From an uncultured Bacteroides sp. (GTDB taxonomy: Bacteria > Bacteroidota > Bacteroidia > Bacteroidales > Bacteroidaceae): DNA of 64,000 nt. The stretch is taken from positions 1-64,000 of the forward strand of contig NZ_CASFWU010000013.1 in NCBI RefSeq assembly GCF_949298305.1, written 5' to 3'. Of the stretch, positions 40,640 through 50,400 are shown piece after piece. Under the pieces are notes generated by a model. The model saw only the letters and a list, made by a program, of their open reading frames with translations. It searched no databases and was not told the origin of the DNA. The position numbers and the translations under genes are program-made. Each line of letters opens with the position of its first letter. The stretch's first letter is position 1.

Positions 40640-40772
40640 AATTTGCCGATATGTTACTATTAGTTGTCGATATTGTCGCATTTATGCGATAGATTATCAG
40701 TTCAATAGTCGATTTTGTACGATAGGAGACCGGGATAGTCCTATCTGATTTATAATCTTATTCCTATCTTTG
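40640..40772 (+). promoter_or_regulatory. GH29 control region with the shared TGTCGATAT motif
   Basis: TTGCCGATATG, TGTCGATAT (40665-40673) and CGATATTGTCG (40668-40678) repeat the words found upstream of the AraC gene. The palindrome TCGCAT/ATGCGA follows at 40676-40689. The -7 box TATCTTTG is at 40765-40772, 49 bases before the GH29 ATG. The first 200 bases after the GH51 stop hold nothing recognisable. Confidence 0.55.
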
Positions 40773-40821
40773 TACCAGAAAGAAATAACGCTTGTATATT
40801 AACCCTAAAGGATTGTTACTT

Positions 40822-42462
40822 ATGAAGAACAAAATTCTGTTATTGTCATTGTTGTTTTCTGCCAGCATCGCTTCGGCGCAGACCTATCAAGTACCCGTGT
40901 CGGAGGCGGACGAGCCGATGGCAACGGGAAAGTTCGAGCCCACGTGGCAGTCGCTGGAAAACTACGAGGTGCCCGAATGGTTCCGCAACGTGAAGTTCGG
41001 CATCTGGGCGCACTGGGGGCCGCAATGTGTCGAAGGCTCCGGCGACTGGATGGCACGCAGCCTCTACATGGAAGGGACCAATGAGTATAACCACCACGTG
41101 AAGAACTACGGACATCCGTCCGAGGTGGGCTTCAAGGACATCATCCCTCTGTTCAAGGCCGAAAAGTGGGACCCCGACAAGCTCGTAGGGTTCTATAAGA
41201 AGATAGGTGCCCAGTACTTTTTCGCCCTGGGCAACCATCACGACAACTTCGACCTGTGGAACAGCCAGTACCAGCCGTGGAACTCGGTGAACATGGGCCC
41301 GAAAAAGGATATTCTTGAAGGTTGGGCCAAGGCAGCCCGCAAGCACGGCCTCTATTTCGGCGTCAGCCTGCACGCCGACCATGCCTGGAGCTGGTACGAA
41401 CCTTCGCAGCGCCACGACACGAAAGGCCCCAAGAAAGGCATCCCCTACGACGGCAAGCTGACCAAGGAAGACGGCAAGGGCAAGTGGTGGGAAGGTTACG
41501 ACCCGCAGGACCTCTACGCCCAGAACCACCCCATGAGCGAGAACAGTTGGGACAACGGCATGATTCACAGACAGTGGGCCTGGGGCAACGGAGTCTGCAT
41601 CCCCACGCAGAAGTACGTCACCAACTTCTACAACCGTACGCTCGACGTCATCAACCGCTACAATCCCGACTTGCTGTACTTCGATGTGACGGTAGCCCCG
41701 TTCTATCCCATCAGCGACGCCGGACTGAAGATAGCCGCCCACTTCTACAACCACAGCATGGCCACCCACAAGGGCAAGCTGGAAGCCGTCATGTTCGGCA
41801 AGATACTCGACGAGAACCAGCGCAAAGCCCTGGTATGGGACGTGGAACGCGGCGCGCCCAATGAAATCGTCGCCGAGCCGTGGCAGACCTGTACCTGCAT
41901 CGGCGGCTGGCACTACAATACCTCTATCTACGAGAACAACGGCTACAAGTCTGCTGCCAACGTAGTGAAACTGCTGATGGACGTAGTCAGTAAGAACGGC
42001 AATCTGCTGCTGAGTGTCCCCCTGCGCGCCGACGGTACGTTCGATGAGAAAGAAGAAGCCATCCTCAATGAGTTTGGCGACTGGATGAATATCAACAAGG
42101 AAGCCATTTACGACACCCGTCCCTGGAAAGTATTCGGCGAAGGCCCCATTGCCAGTGCCGACATCAAAATCAATGCCCAGGGCTTCAACGAAGGATCTTA
42201 CGGACAGGCCACAGCGCAGGAGATCCGTTTTACACAAACCAAAAAATACCTATATGTCACCGTTCTGGCATGGCCCGAGAATGGTAAAGTCACTGTGAAA
42301 TCCCTCTCTACCGGCAACGAACTCTACCCCGACGAGATAAAGAAAGTCGAACTGCTGGGCTACGGCAAAGTGAAGTTCACCCGCACCTCCGCCGGCCTGG
42401 AAATCGAGCTCCCCGCCAAACGGCTGAACGAGATTGCGCCGGTGTTCAGAATCAGGAAATAA
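40822..42462 (+). CDS. GH29 alpha-L-fucosidase, exported
   Basis: About 546 residues. A signal peptide (MKNKILLLSLLFSASIASAQ) precedes a GH29 barrel: WFRNVKFGIWAHWGPQ, FFALGNHHDNFDLWNSQYQP, GVSLHADHAWSW, and the nucleophile Asp in PDLLYFDVTV. A beta-sandwich domain lies at the C-terminus. It removes alpha-L-fucose in the periplasm. Codon use is GC-rich like GH51, unlike the SusC gene that follows. The C-terminal domain is complete (stop after FRIRK). Confidence 0.92.
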   Translation: MKNKILLLSLLFSASIASAQTYQVPVSEADEPMATGKFEPTWQSLENYEVPEWFRNVKFGIWAHWGPQCVEGSGDWMARSLYMEGTNEYNHHVKNYGHPSEVGFKDIIPLFKAEKWDPDKLVGFYKKIGAQYFFALGNHHDNFDLWNSQYQPWNSVNMGPKKDILEGWAKAARKHGLYFGVSLHADHAWSWYEPSQRHDTKGPKKGIPYDGKLTKEDGKGKWWEGYDPQDLYAQNHPMSENSWDNGMIHRQWAWGNGVCIPTQKYVTNFYNRTLDVINRYNPDLLYFDVTVAPFYPISDAGLKIAAHFYNHSMATHKGKLEAVMFGKILDENQRKALVWDVERGAPNEIVAEPWQTCTCIGGWHYNTSIYENNGYKSAANVVKLLMDVVSKNGNLLLSVPLRADGTFDEKEEAILNEFGDWMNINKEAIYDTRPWKVFGEGPIASADIKINAQGFNEGSYGQATAQEIRFTQTKKYLYVTVLAWPENGKVTVKSLSTGNELYPDEIKKVELLGYGKVKFTRTSAGLEIELPAKRLNEIAPVFRIRK

Positions 42463-42489
42463 TACAGTTTATTAAGGTTTAAAGATTGG

Positions 42490-42548
42490 TCGGCCATGAA
42501 GGCCGGTTCGGCAGGTATCTCCCGGTCCGGAAGCCATTGTGCTTCCGG
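42490..42548 (+). other. Two hairpins between GH29 and SusC
   Basis: CGGCC/GGCCG closes a small hairpin near 42490-42505, and CCGGAAGC (42527-42534) pairs with GCTTCCGG (42541-42548). They probably end or process the GH29 transcript. No T-run follows. I see no clear TAnnTTTG box before SusC in 42549-42786. Confidence 0.4.
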
Positions 42549-42786
42549 CAGGGAACCAACCTGTTGAAGCCGTGTCCGGAATATGCGTCGATAGCCCTCT
42601 TTATGTCTTTTTCGCGAGGAGACATAATACGATGTGTAGTTTTATATAATAATGATTGTCAGGTAAATAAAGGTTGTTTTAGCGAATGTTATGTACATAA
42701 TGAATAACGTGTGAAGGGTAAAAGGAATTTAAGGAATAAAGAAGTTTTTAGGATAACATTTTGAAGAGAATATAATAACTAATGCC

Positions 42787-45700
42787 ATGAGAAAGAAAAT
42801 TCTTTTGATTTTATGTGTGTTGTTAAGTGCTCCGTTAGGAACCTATGCCACAGAGCGGGTAAGTGGTGCCGATGAAGCCAACGTTATAGAACAACAGAAA
42901 AAGGAAGTGACCGGAACCATTTTCGATGAAACTGGTGCTCCGGTAGCAGGTGCCACGATTATCGTCAAAAACTCTACGCGAGGTTGCATTACCGATATAG
43001 ACGGTAAGTTTACAATCTCTGTCAGTGTAGGCGACGAACTTGAAGTTAGCTTTTTGGGCTATCAGACGGAAACTATCAAGGTCGGCTCGGCCAAGAACTA
43101 CGAAGTCCATCTGAAACAGAAAATCGATGAATTGGAAGAAGTGACGGTTGTGGCCTTTGCCAAGCAGAAGAAAGAGAGTGTCATCAGTTCCGTTACCACA
43201 GTGAAACCTACCGAACTGAAAGTACCGGTCAGCAACCTGACCAATGCCCTGGCCGGAAGAATGTCGGGTGTGATAGCCTATCAGACCAGCGGTGAGCCGG
43301 GCAACGACGATGCCAGTTTCTTCATTCGTGGTGTTACGACATTCGGCTATGCCGCCAGTCCGTTGATCCTGATTGATAACGTCGAACTGACTACGGCCGA
43401 CTTGGCACGTCTGAATGTGGATGATATTGCCAGCTTTTCCATCATGAAAGATGCTACGGCTACAGCCTTGTATGGTGCTCGTGGTGCAAACGGTGTCATT
43501 CTGGTAACGACTAAGGAAGGACGTGAAGGTAAGGCTTCGGTAAATGTACGTGTGGAGAACTCCATATCGGCTCCTGCCCGAACTATCGAATTGGCTGACC
43601 CGATAACTTACATGCAGCTGCATAACGAAGCCGTTCGTACTCGTAATCCGTTGGGAGTATTGCCTTATTCACAGTCGAAAATAGACAATACTATCAAAGG
43701 CGTCAATCCTTATGCCTTCCCTGCCGTAGACTGGTATAGCGAAATGTTCAAGGACTACACCATGAATCAGCGTGTTACTGCTAATATCAGTGGTGGTGGT
43801 ACTGTTGCTAAATACTATATTGCAGCTTCTTATTACAAAGACAACGGTGTGCTGAATGTGGATAACCAAAACGATTTTAACAGTAACATCAATTTACGTC
43901 AATATACGGTTCGTTCGAATATCAACATCAACCTGACCAAGACGACGGAAGCAATTATTCGTGTAAACGGTTCGTTCGATGATTACCGTGGTCCGATTGA
44001 CGGTGGTGATGCTTTGTACAATAAAGTAATGAAAACCAGTCCTGTATTGTTTCCGAAAACTTATCCCAATGTAGGAGAATATGCAGGTAATACTCATATC
44101 ATGTTTGGTAATTATGGAGACGGAAGTTATATTAATCCTTATGCCGATATGGTGAAAGGTTACAAGGAGTACAACCGTTCCTCTATTGTAGCTCAGGGAG
44201 AGTTGAAACAAAATCTGGACTTCATAACCAAAGGCCTGAGTGTCCGTGGACTGATTAGTACTACCCGTTATGTTTATTCGGACGTGTCGCGTTATTACAA
44301 TCCATATTATTATGGCTTGGGTGCTTACGATCAGGCAAATGATACTTACAGTCTGACATTACTTAATCCTGAAGGTGGTACTGAATATTTGAATTATAAT
44401 GAAGGAGCCAAAGATGTGACGACTACCAATTATATGGAAATAGCAGCCAACTATAACCGTGAGTTTGGAGCACACGGTGTAAGCGGTTTGTTGGTGTTTA
44501 CCCGTCGTACACAGCAGAATAGTAACGCCGGTGATTTGCAAGCATCCTTACCGTCGAAAAATCAGGGATTGTCTGGGCGTTTTACTTATTCGTACGATCA
44601 GCGTTACTTTGCAGAATTCAATTTCGGTTACAATGGTTCCGAACGTTTTTCCAAGAATGAACGCTATGGTTTTTTCCCTTCATTCGGTCTTGGTTATCTG
44701 ATGTCGAACGAAAAGTTCTGGAAGCCGTTGGAAAATGTAGTCAATAAATTAAAGTGGAAAGTGACTTATGGATTGGTGGGTAACGATCAGATTGGTGATG
44801 TAAACGACCGTTTCTTCTATCTGTCCAACGTCAATATGGATGACAGCGGAAAAGGCCAGGACTTTGGTACTAACTGGGGTAATCATATTAATGGTATCAC
44901 TGTCACACGCTATGCCAATGAACTGATTACATGGGAAACCGCTCATAAGGCTAATTTCGGTATTGAGTTAGGATTGTTTAACAAACTTGAAATTCAGGCA
45001 GACTTGTTTTATGAAAAACGAAATAGTATTCTGATGACCCGTTCTTACATACCTTCTACAATGGGTCTGACTGCCGCAGTTCGTGCCAATGTGGGAGCTG
45101 CTTCGGGTAGAGGTATTGATTTGTCGGCCGATTATTCTCATTCCATCAACAAAGATTTGTGGATTACTGGTCGTGCCAATTTTACGTATGCAACGAGTCG
45201 GTACGAGGAAGTTGAAGAGCCCGATTATGTAGGTGCAGGTACTCCGTGGCGTAGTCAGGTAGGTCAGAATCTGAGTCAGCGTTGGGGCTTTATAGCCGAA
45301 CGTTTGTTTGTAGATGATGAAGACATAGCCAACTCGCCGACACAGAACTTCGGTGACCGGGTAATGGCTGGAGACATCAAATACAAAGATATTGATGGTG
45401 ACGGACAAATTACGGAAGCGGACAAAGTTCCTATTGGTTATCCAGCTACTCCGGAGATTACATACGGATTTGGTGTTTCTGCCGGATATAAGAACTTTGA
45501 CTTGTCTGTATTTTTCCAAGGAAATGCGCGTACTTCATTTTGGATAGATCCTAAGGCTATTTCTCCTTTTATCGATACAGACAGCGATGCTTCTTTGTCT
45601 TCTAATGCTTTGTTGTCCGTGATTGCCGACAACCATTGGTCTGAATCCAACAGAAACATTTATGCATTCTGGCCACGCTTGGCAAACGAATTGATATCCA

Positions 45701-45951
45701 ATAATATTCAGGATAGTACCTGGTGGATGCAGGATGGTTCTTTCATGCGTCTGAAGTCCTTGGAAATAGGATATACTTTACCAGAGCAATGGACAAAAAA
45801 AGTTCGTTTAGGCAATGTACGTATCTATTTGAGTGGAACGAACTTGTTGACTTTCAGTAAATTTAAGCTTTGGGATCCGGAAATGGGAGGTAATGGCCTT
45901 GGATATCCTATCCAAAGGGTATATAATATCGGTTTAAACGTAAATTTCTAA
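42787..45951 (+). CDS. SusC/RagA-type TonB-dependent outer-membrane glycan importer
   Basis: 1054 residues. A signal peptide (about 1-22) is followed by a carboxypeptidase-regulatory-like domain (VTGTIFDETGAPVAGATIIV), a plug domain (ALAGRMSGVIAYQTSGEPGN, ILIDNVELT, DATATALYGARGANGVILV) and a long beta barrel ending in NIGLNVNF. With SusD it imports oligosaccharides across the outer membrane using TonB. Its A+T content and codon use differ clearly from the GC-rich genes at both sides. Confidence 0.96.
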   Translation: MRKKILLILCVLLSAPLGTYATERVSGADEANVIEQQKKEVTGTIFDETGAPVAGATIIVKNSTRGCITDIDGKFTISVSVGDELEVSFLGYQTETIKVGSAKNYEVHLKQKIDELEEVTVVAFAKQKKESVISSVTTVKPTELKVPVSNLTNALAGRMSGVIAYQTSGEPGNDDASFFIRGVTTFGYAASPLILIDNVELTTADLARLNVDDIASFSIMKDATATALYGARGANGVILVTTKEGREGKASVNVRVENSISAPARTIELADPITYMQLHNEAVRTRNPLGVLPYSQSKIDNTIKGVNPYAFPAVDWYSEMFKDYTMNQRVTANISGGGTVAKYYIAASYYKDNGVLNVDNQNDFNSNINLRQYTVRSNININLTKTTEAIIRVNGSFDDYRGPIDGGDALYNKVMKTSPVLFPKTYPNVGEYAGNTHIMFGNYGDGSYINPYADMVKGYKEYNRSSIVAQGELKQNLDFITKGLSVRGLISTTRYVYSDVSRYYNPYYYGLGAYDQANDTYSLTLLNPEGGTEYLNYNEGAKDVTTTNYMEIAANYNREFGAHGVSGLLVFTRRTQQNSNAGDLQASLPSKNQGLSGRFTYSYDQRYFAEFNFGYNGSERFSKNERYGFFPSFGLGYLMSNEKFWKPLENVVNKLKWKVTYGLVGNDQIGDVNDRFFYLSNVNMDDSGKGQDFGTNWGNHINGITVTRYANELITWETAHKANFGIELGLFNKLEIQADLFYEKRNSILMTRSYIPSTMGLTAAVRANVGAASGRGIDLSADYSHSINKDLWITGRANFTYATSRYEEVEEPDYVGAGTPWRSQVGQNLSQRWGFIAERLFVDDEDIANSPTQNFGDRVMAGDIKYKDIDGDGQITEADKVPIGYPATPEITYGFGVSAGYKNFDLSVFFQGNARTSFWIDPKAISPFIDTDSDASLSSNALLSVIADNHWSESNRNIYAFWPRLANELISNNIQDSTWWMQDGSFMRLKSLEIGYTLPEQWTKKVRLGNVRIYLSGTNLLTFSKFKLWDPEMGGNGLGYPIQRVYNIGLNVNF

Positions 45952-45961
45952 AAACTGCAGT

Positions 45962-47902
45962 ATGAAACTTAAGAGTATAATATCTTTGCTGATAGCCGGA
46001 TCTCTTTGCGGATGTTCGGACTATCTGGATGTTGTTCCTGACAATATAGCTACAATTGATATGGCATTCAATAATAAAGTGAATGCCGAAAAATATTTGG
46101 CTACCTGTTATTCGTATGTTCCTTTGTATGGAGCTTTGCGCGATAATCCGGGACTGACGGCTGGAAATGATGTGTGGTTCTACACGATGGAAGACCAGTA
46201 TTTTGACAACAAGTGGTCTTTTGGCATAGCCAATGGCTTGCAGAATGTAAACGACCCTTTAAATAACTATTGGGATGGCGGTTATGGTGGTAAGGCTTTG
46301 TATCAGGCCATTCGCGATTGTAATATCTTTATTGAAAATGTATCAGATCGTAGCCGCGTTGTTGATTTGGAGGAAACTGAACGCAGAAGATGGCTTGCTG
46401 AAATAAAAGTAATGAAGGCTTATTATCATTTTTATCTGTTACAGCTATATGGCCCTATTCCCATTGTTGATGAGAATTTGCCTATATCAACTCCAGCCGA
46501 TGAAGTTCGGGTGATGCGTGATAAGGTAGAGAAGGTGGTCGATTATATTGTGAACTTGATTGATGAATCGGTGGGTGATTTGCCGTTGAAGATAAATAGT
46601 GAGGCTACCGAATTAGGACGTTTGACACAACCGGCAGCTTTGGCTATTAAAGCTAAGACTTTACTGCTTGCTGCAAGTCCTTTGTTTAATGGCAATACTG
46701 ACTATGCAAACTTTAAAGATTGGGATGGAGAACCTTATTTCCCACAAACTTACGACATCAATAAGTGGAAGCTTGCAGCTGATGCTTGTAAAGAAGCATT
46801 GGACGTAGCTTTGGAAGCTGGGCATGGTTTGTATGATTTTAAAGAAGAAACCTTTTCCAATCTACCGGAACAATTGATCTATTCAATGAATGTTCGTCAG
46901 GCAGTAACTGAACGTTTTAATAAAGAATTGGTTTGGGGATGTGGTAAATCTTGGACTTATGACTTGCAATGCAATTGTCAACCCAAATTGTTGTTGTCGC
47001 AGGCAGCCAAACAGTTTACTTGCAAGAGCCTGTATGCGCCGACATTGGATATAGCAGAAATGTTTTACTCGAAAAATGGGGTGCCTATTGATGAAGATGT
47101 GGATTGGGTGGCGAACAGTAACGATTATGCAACTCGTTACGAGCTACAGACTGCTACGGAAACCGACAAGTATTTCATTAAGCAAGGATATACAACAGCC
47201 AAATTACACTTCAATCGGGAACCGCGTTTTTATGGAACATTAGGATTTGATGGCTCAAGTTGGTACGGTCATGGCAAAGAAGATGCAAACGATATGTATT
47301 ATATTGAAGCTAAAAAAGGACAGGTTAGTGGAATGGCAATGCTCTCTCTGTATTCTATTACGGGATATTATGCAAAGAAACTGGTTTATTATAAGAATAT
47401 TATTTCAGAAACTTCCGATGTTATCGAGGAATATCCTTTCCCGATTGTTCGTTTGGCCGATTTGTATCTGATGTATGCCGAAGCTCTGAATGAAGCGACC
47501 GATAATGGAGAATATGTTCCACAAGAAGTATATGATAATATTGATATTGTGCGCGAACGTTCCGGTTTGGAAGGAGTGGTGGAGTCGTGGAAGAAATATT
47601 CTATAAATCCGAATAAACCTTCAACAAAAGAGGGTATGAGAGAGATTATCCGTAAGGAAAGACAGATTGAATTGGCTTTGGAAGGTTCACGTTATCATGA
47701 TTTACGTCGTTGGAAATTGGCGCGTGATACTTATAATAATGCTGTTGTTAAAGGTTGGAGTGTCGATCAGGAAGCTACCGAAGATTATTATGTACTTCAA
47801 AGTATTGCCCAAATGAAATATTCGCAAAAAGATTATTTGTGGCCGTTGAAGTATGATGATATAATTATTAATCCGAATTTGAAACAAAATCCGGGATGGT
47901 AA
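45962..47902 (+). CDS. SusD/RagB-type nutrient-binding surface lipoprotein
   Basis: 646 residues with a lipoprotein signal (LLIAGSLCGCSDYLDVVPD). TPR-like helices and the SusD C-terminal signature IIRKERQIELALEGSRYHDLRRW are present, as is DLYLMYAEALNEA. It caps the SusC barrel and binds the glycan. It follows SusC by 10 bases and shares its AT-rich codon use. Confidence 0.96.
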   Translation: MKLKSIISLLIAGSLCGCSDYLDVVPDNIATIDMAFNNKVNAEKYLATCYSYVPLYGALRDNPGLTAGNDVWFYTMEDQYFDNKWSFGIANGLQNVNDPLNNYWDGGYGGKALYQAIRDCNIFIENVSDRSRVVDLEETERRRWLAEIKVMKAYYHFYLLQLYGPIPIVDENLPISTPADEVRVMRDKVEKVVDYIVNLIDESVGDLPLKINSEATELGRLTQPAALAIKAKTLLLAASPLFNGNTDYANFKDWDGEPYFPQTYDINKWKLAADACKEALDVALEAGHGLYDFKEETFSNLPEQLIYSMNVRQAVTERFNKELVWGCGKSWTYDLQCNCQPKLLLSQAAKQFTCKSLYAPTLDIAEMFYSKNGVPIDEDVDWVANSNDYATRYELQTATETDKYFIKQGYTTAKLHFNREPRFYGTLGFDGSSWYGHGKEDANDMYYIEAKKGQVSGMAMLSLYSITGYYAKKLVYYKNIISETSDVIEEYPFPIVRLADLYLMYAEALNEATDNGEYVPQEVYDNIDIVRERSGLEGVVESWKKYSINPNKPSTKEGMREIIRKERQIELALEGSRYHDLRRWKLARDTYNNAVVKGWSVDQEATEDYYVLQSIAQMKYSQKDYLWPLKYDDIIINPNLKQNPGW

Positions 47903-47922
47903 AAGTAACAGGAGGATTAAAA

Positions 47923-49122
47923 ATGAAAAATATCTGTTTATTGGGACTGATTATGATAGTCTCACTGATGAGTTGTAAAGAAGATGATTTGCACGTCCCT
48001 TATGGACCAAATGATAATGTACCTCCCGGAAAAGTGGAGATTCTTTCTTATACTCCGTTGGCTGGAGGAGCTGAAATAAATTTCCGTGGTCCGGCTGATG
48101 AAGATTTGATGTACGTTGTTGCTAAATATACATTAGCATCCGGACAAGAAATGGAAAGTCGTGCTTCGGCTTATTCCAACAAATTGTTAGTGGAAGGATT
48201 TGGTGATACAGAACCGAAAGAGATAACTTTTTATGCGGTTGACCGTATGGAGAATGCCGGTGAAACAACTAAATATACCATACAACCTTTAACACCTTCT
48301 TATTTAGAAGCATACAATACATTGGAAACTTCTGAAACCTTTGGTGGTATAGCGGTTACAATGGAAAATCCTTCAGCAAGTGATTTGACAGTAGAAATCA
48401 TTACGACCGATTCACTGAACCAGTGGACTACAGCTCAAACGAATTATACTTCGGCTAAAAATATCAGTATCACTGTGCGCGGATATGAATCTGTAGAAAG
48501 AGTATTCGGAGTGATTGTAAGAGACAGGTGGGATAATTCTACTGATACGGTGTTTACATCTGTAATACCGTGGGAAGAATATGAGTTGGATAAAAATAAA
48601 TTTCAACAAGTGATTTTGGATAATGATATTCCGATGAATGCATGGGGGCATTGGATGGCAAAAATATGGAACGGCTCGCATAACTATGGTGATGGGGGAG
48701 ATATGGCTCATTCGCCTCAGGAAAATTCTACGATGCCCATCTGGTTCACATTCGACTTAGGTGTAACAGCACATTTGAGCCGCTATCTGTATTGGCAGCG
48801 TTTGGATGATGACTATTTGTATCAGCACGGTAATATGAAAGAGTGGGAAGTCTGGGGACGAGCTGACAAACCATCACAGGATGGTAGTTGGGATGGCTGG
48901 ACTTTGCTTACTACTTGCGAGAGTTATAAGCCTTCAGGACTTCCGGTAGGACAATTCTCGAACGAAGATAAAGAGTATGCTACAGCTGGTGAGGAGTTTA
49001 TGTTCCCTGTTGATGCTCCGGCGGTCAGATACATTCGTTTCAAAGCTTTGAGCACATTTACAGGAGTTGCGTTTATTCATCTGATGGAAGTGACTTTCTA
49101 TGGTATTCCGGTTGAAAATTAA
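47923..49122 (+). CDS. DUF4959/DUF5126/DUF5000 surface glycan-binding lipoprotein
   Basis: About 399 residues from MKNICLLGLIMIVSLMSCKED (lipoprotein Cys), preceded by a GGAGGATT ribosome site. The domain order is DUF4959 (about 30-120), DUF5126 (about 130-225) and a discoidin-like DUF5000 module (about 240-395: MPIWFTFDLGVTAHLSRYLY, WEVWGRADKPSQDGSWDGWT). In Sus-type loci such proteins are surface glycan-binding lipoproteins. The binding specificity is unknown. Confidence 0.85.
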   Translation: MKNICLLGLIMIVSLMSCKEDDLHVPYGPNDNVPPGKVEILSYTPLAGGAEINFRGPADEDLMYVVAKYTLASGQEMESRASAYSNKLLVEGFGDTEPKEITFYAVDRMENAGETTKYTIQPLTPSYLEAYNTLETSETFGGIAVTMENPSASDLTVEIITTDSLNQWTTAQTNYTSAKNISITVRGYESVERVFGVIVRDRWDNSTDTVFTSVIPWEEYELDKNKFQQVILDNDIPMNAWGHWMAKIWNGSHNYGDGGDMAHSPQENSTMPIWFTFDLGVTAHLSRYLYWQRLDDDYLYQHGNMKEWEVWGRADKPSQDGSWDGWTLLTTCESYKPSGLPVGQFSNEDKEYATAGEEFMFPVDAPAVRYIRFKALSTFTGVAFIHLMEVTFYGIPVEN

Positions 49123-49133
49123 AAGGTAGTGTT

Positions 49134-50384
49134 ATGAAAAAGATATATTTATTGATATGTGTACTTGTAAGCCTGCTTTCCTCTTGTGGCGATATGCTTG
49201 AGAATATCCAGCCGTATTTGGACAAAGGTGAAAAGATTTATGTGGGAAAAGTCGATTCTTTGGAAGCTTTTTCGGGTAAGAACCGGATTTTATTGAAGGG
49301 ACTGTACATGTATGGCGTAACACAGAAGAAGTGTGTCGTCAGTTGGTATTCGCAGGACAATGAATTGCAGCAAAAGGAATTGGAAGTGAATCGTGTGGAG
49401 AGTGTGGAACCGTTTGAAGCTATGATTGACAATCTGGATGAAGGCCAATACGAATTTACTATTGTGACTTACGATGCACAAGGCAATTCCTCCATTGAAT
49501 CGATTATCGAAGGTTATGCTTATGGCGAATTATATGAAAGCAACCTGACTAATCGTCGTATGGATCAGTTTGTGGTAGACGGTACCGATATTGTAATCAC
49601 CTGGCGTCCGGCAGACGACGCTTTGAAGAGTGAGGTCTATTATACTGGTTTGGACGGTGAAGAGAAGATGATCGAAGTGCCCATTGCCGAAACACAAACC
49701 CGCATTACCGATTGTGCTTACGAAGGAAGCATCCGTTGGCGGACGGTATATTTACCCGAAACTGATGCCATTGATGAGTTTTATTCGGAATATGATGAAG
49801 AGACTTATTCTTTCTATGTAGAAAGAGAACTGGATAAGTCTAAATTCAAGGAAGTTATTCTGCCTGGCGACATGCCGATGAATGCCTGGGGCAAAAGCAT
49901 GAGCAACATGTGGAACGGCGAGTATTCGTACGATGTGGATGACATCAACCACTCGAATGATTTCAGCGAATTGCCCATCTGGTTCACGTTCGATCTGGGT
50001 GTCGTGTCCAATCTGACCCGTTTCATCTTTTGGCAAAGAAGCTATGACTTGGTTGATGGAACAGTCTACCTGTACAACAAAGCCAACTTCAAGAAGTGGG
50101 AAGTATGGGGATGTGAAGAAACTCCTGCTGAAGACGGAAGTTGGGACGGATGGACCAAACTGGCAACATGCGAGATTACGAAACCTTCCGGATCACCTCT
50201 CGGCACTGTGACTGATGAAGATATTGAGGTTGCCAAGGAGGGACACGAGTTTATTTTCCCAGAAGGTTTGCCGGCTGTCCGCTACATTCGATTTAAACTA
50301 CTGGAGAACTTTGGCAATATGTCGTCCTGTTATGTAAAGGAAGTGACATTCTATGGAGTGGTAGATCCGGCATCTGCTCAATAA
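49134..50384 (+). CDS. DUF4998/DUF5000 surface glycan-binding lipoprotein
   Basis: 416 residues. A lipoprotein signal (MKKIYLLICVLVSLLSSCGD) is followed by a DUF4998-like domain (about 25-225) and a C-terminal DUF5000 discoidin-like module (LPIWFTFDLGVVSNLTRFIF, WEVWGCEETPAEDGSWDGWT) closely related to the one in the preceding gene, so the two C-terminal halves are duplicates. It starts 11 bases after the preceding stop and is probably the second surface glycan-binding protein of the locus. Confidence 0.83.
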   Translation: MKKIYLLICVLVSLLSSCGDMLENIQPYLDKGEKIYVGKVDSLEAFSGKNRILLKGLYMYGVTQKKCVVSWYSQDNELQQKELEVNRVESVEPFEAMIDNLDEGQYEFTIVTYDAQGNSSIESIIEGYAYGELYESNLTNRRMDQFVVDGTDIVITWRPADDALKSEVYYTGLDGEEKMIEVPIAETQTRITDCAYEGSIRWRTVYLPETDAIDEFYSEYDEETYSFYVERELDKSKFKEVILPGDMPMNAWGKSMSNMWNGEYSYDVDDINHSNDFSELPIWFTFDLGVVSNLTRFIFWQRSYDLVDGTVYLYNKANFKKWEVWGCEETPAEDGSWDGWTKLATCEITKPSGSPLGTVTDEDIEVAKEGHEFIFPEGLPAVRYIRFKLLENFGNMSSCYVKEVTFYGVVDPASAQ

Positions 50385-50400
50385 AAATAGAAACTATACC

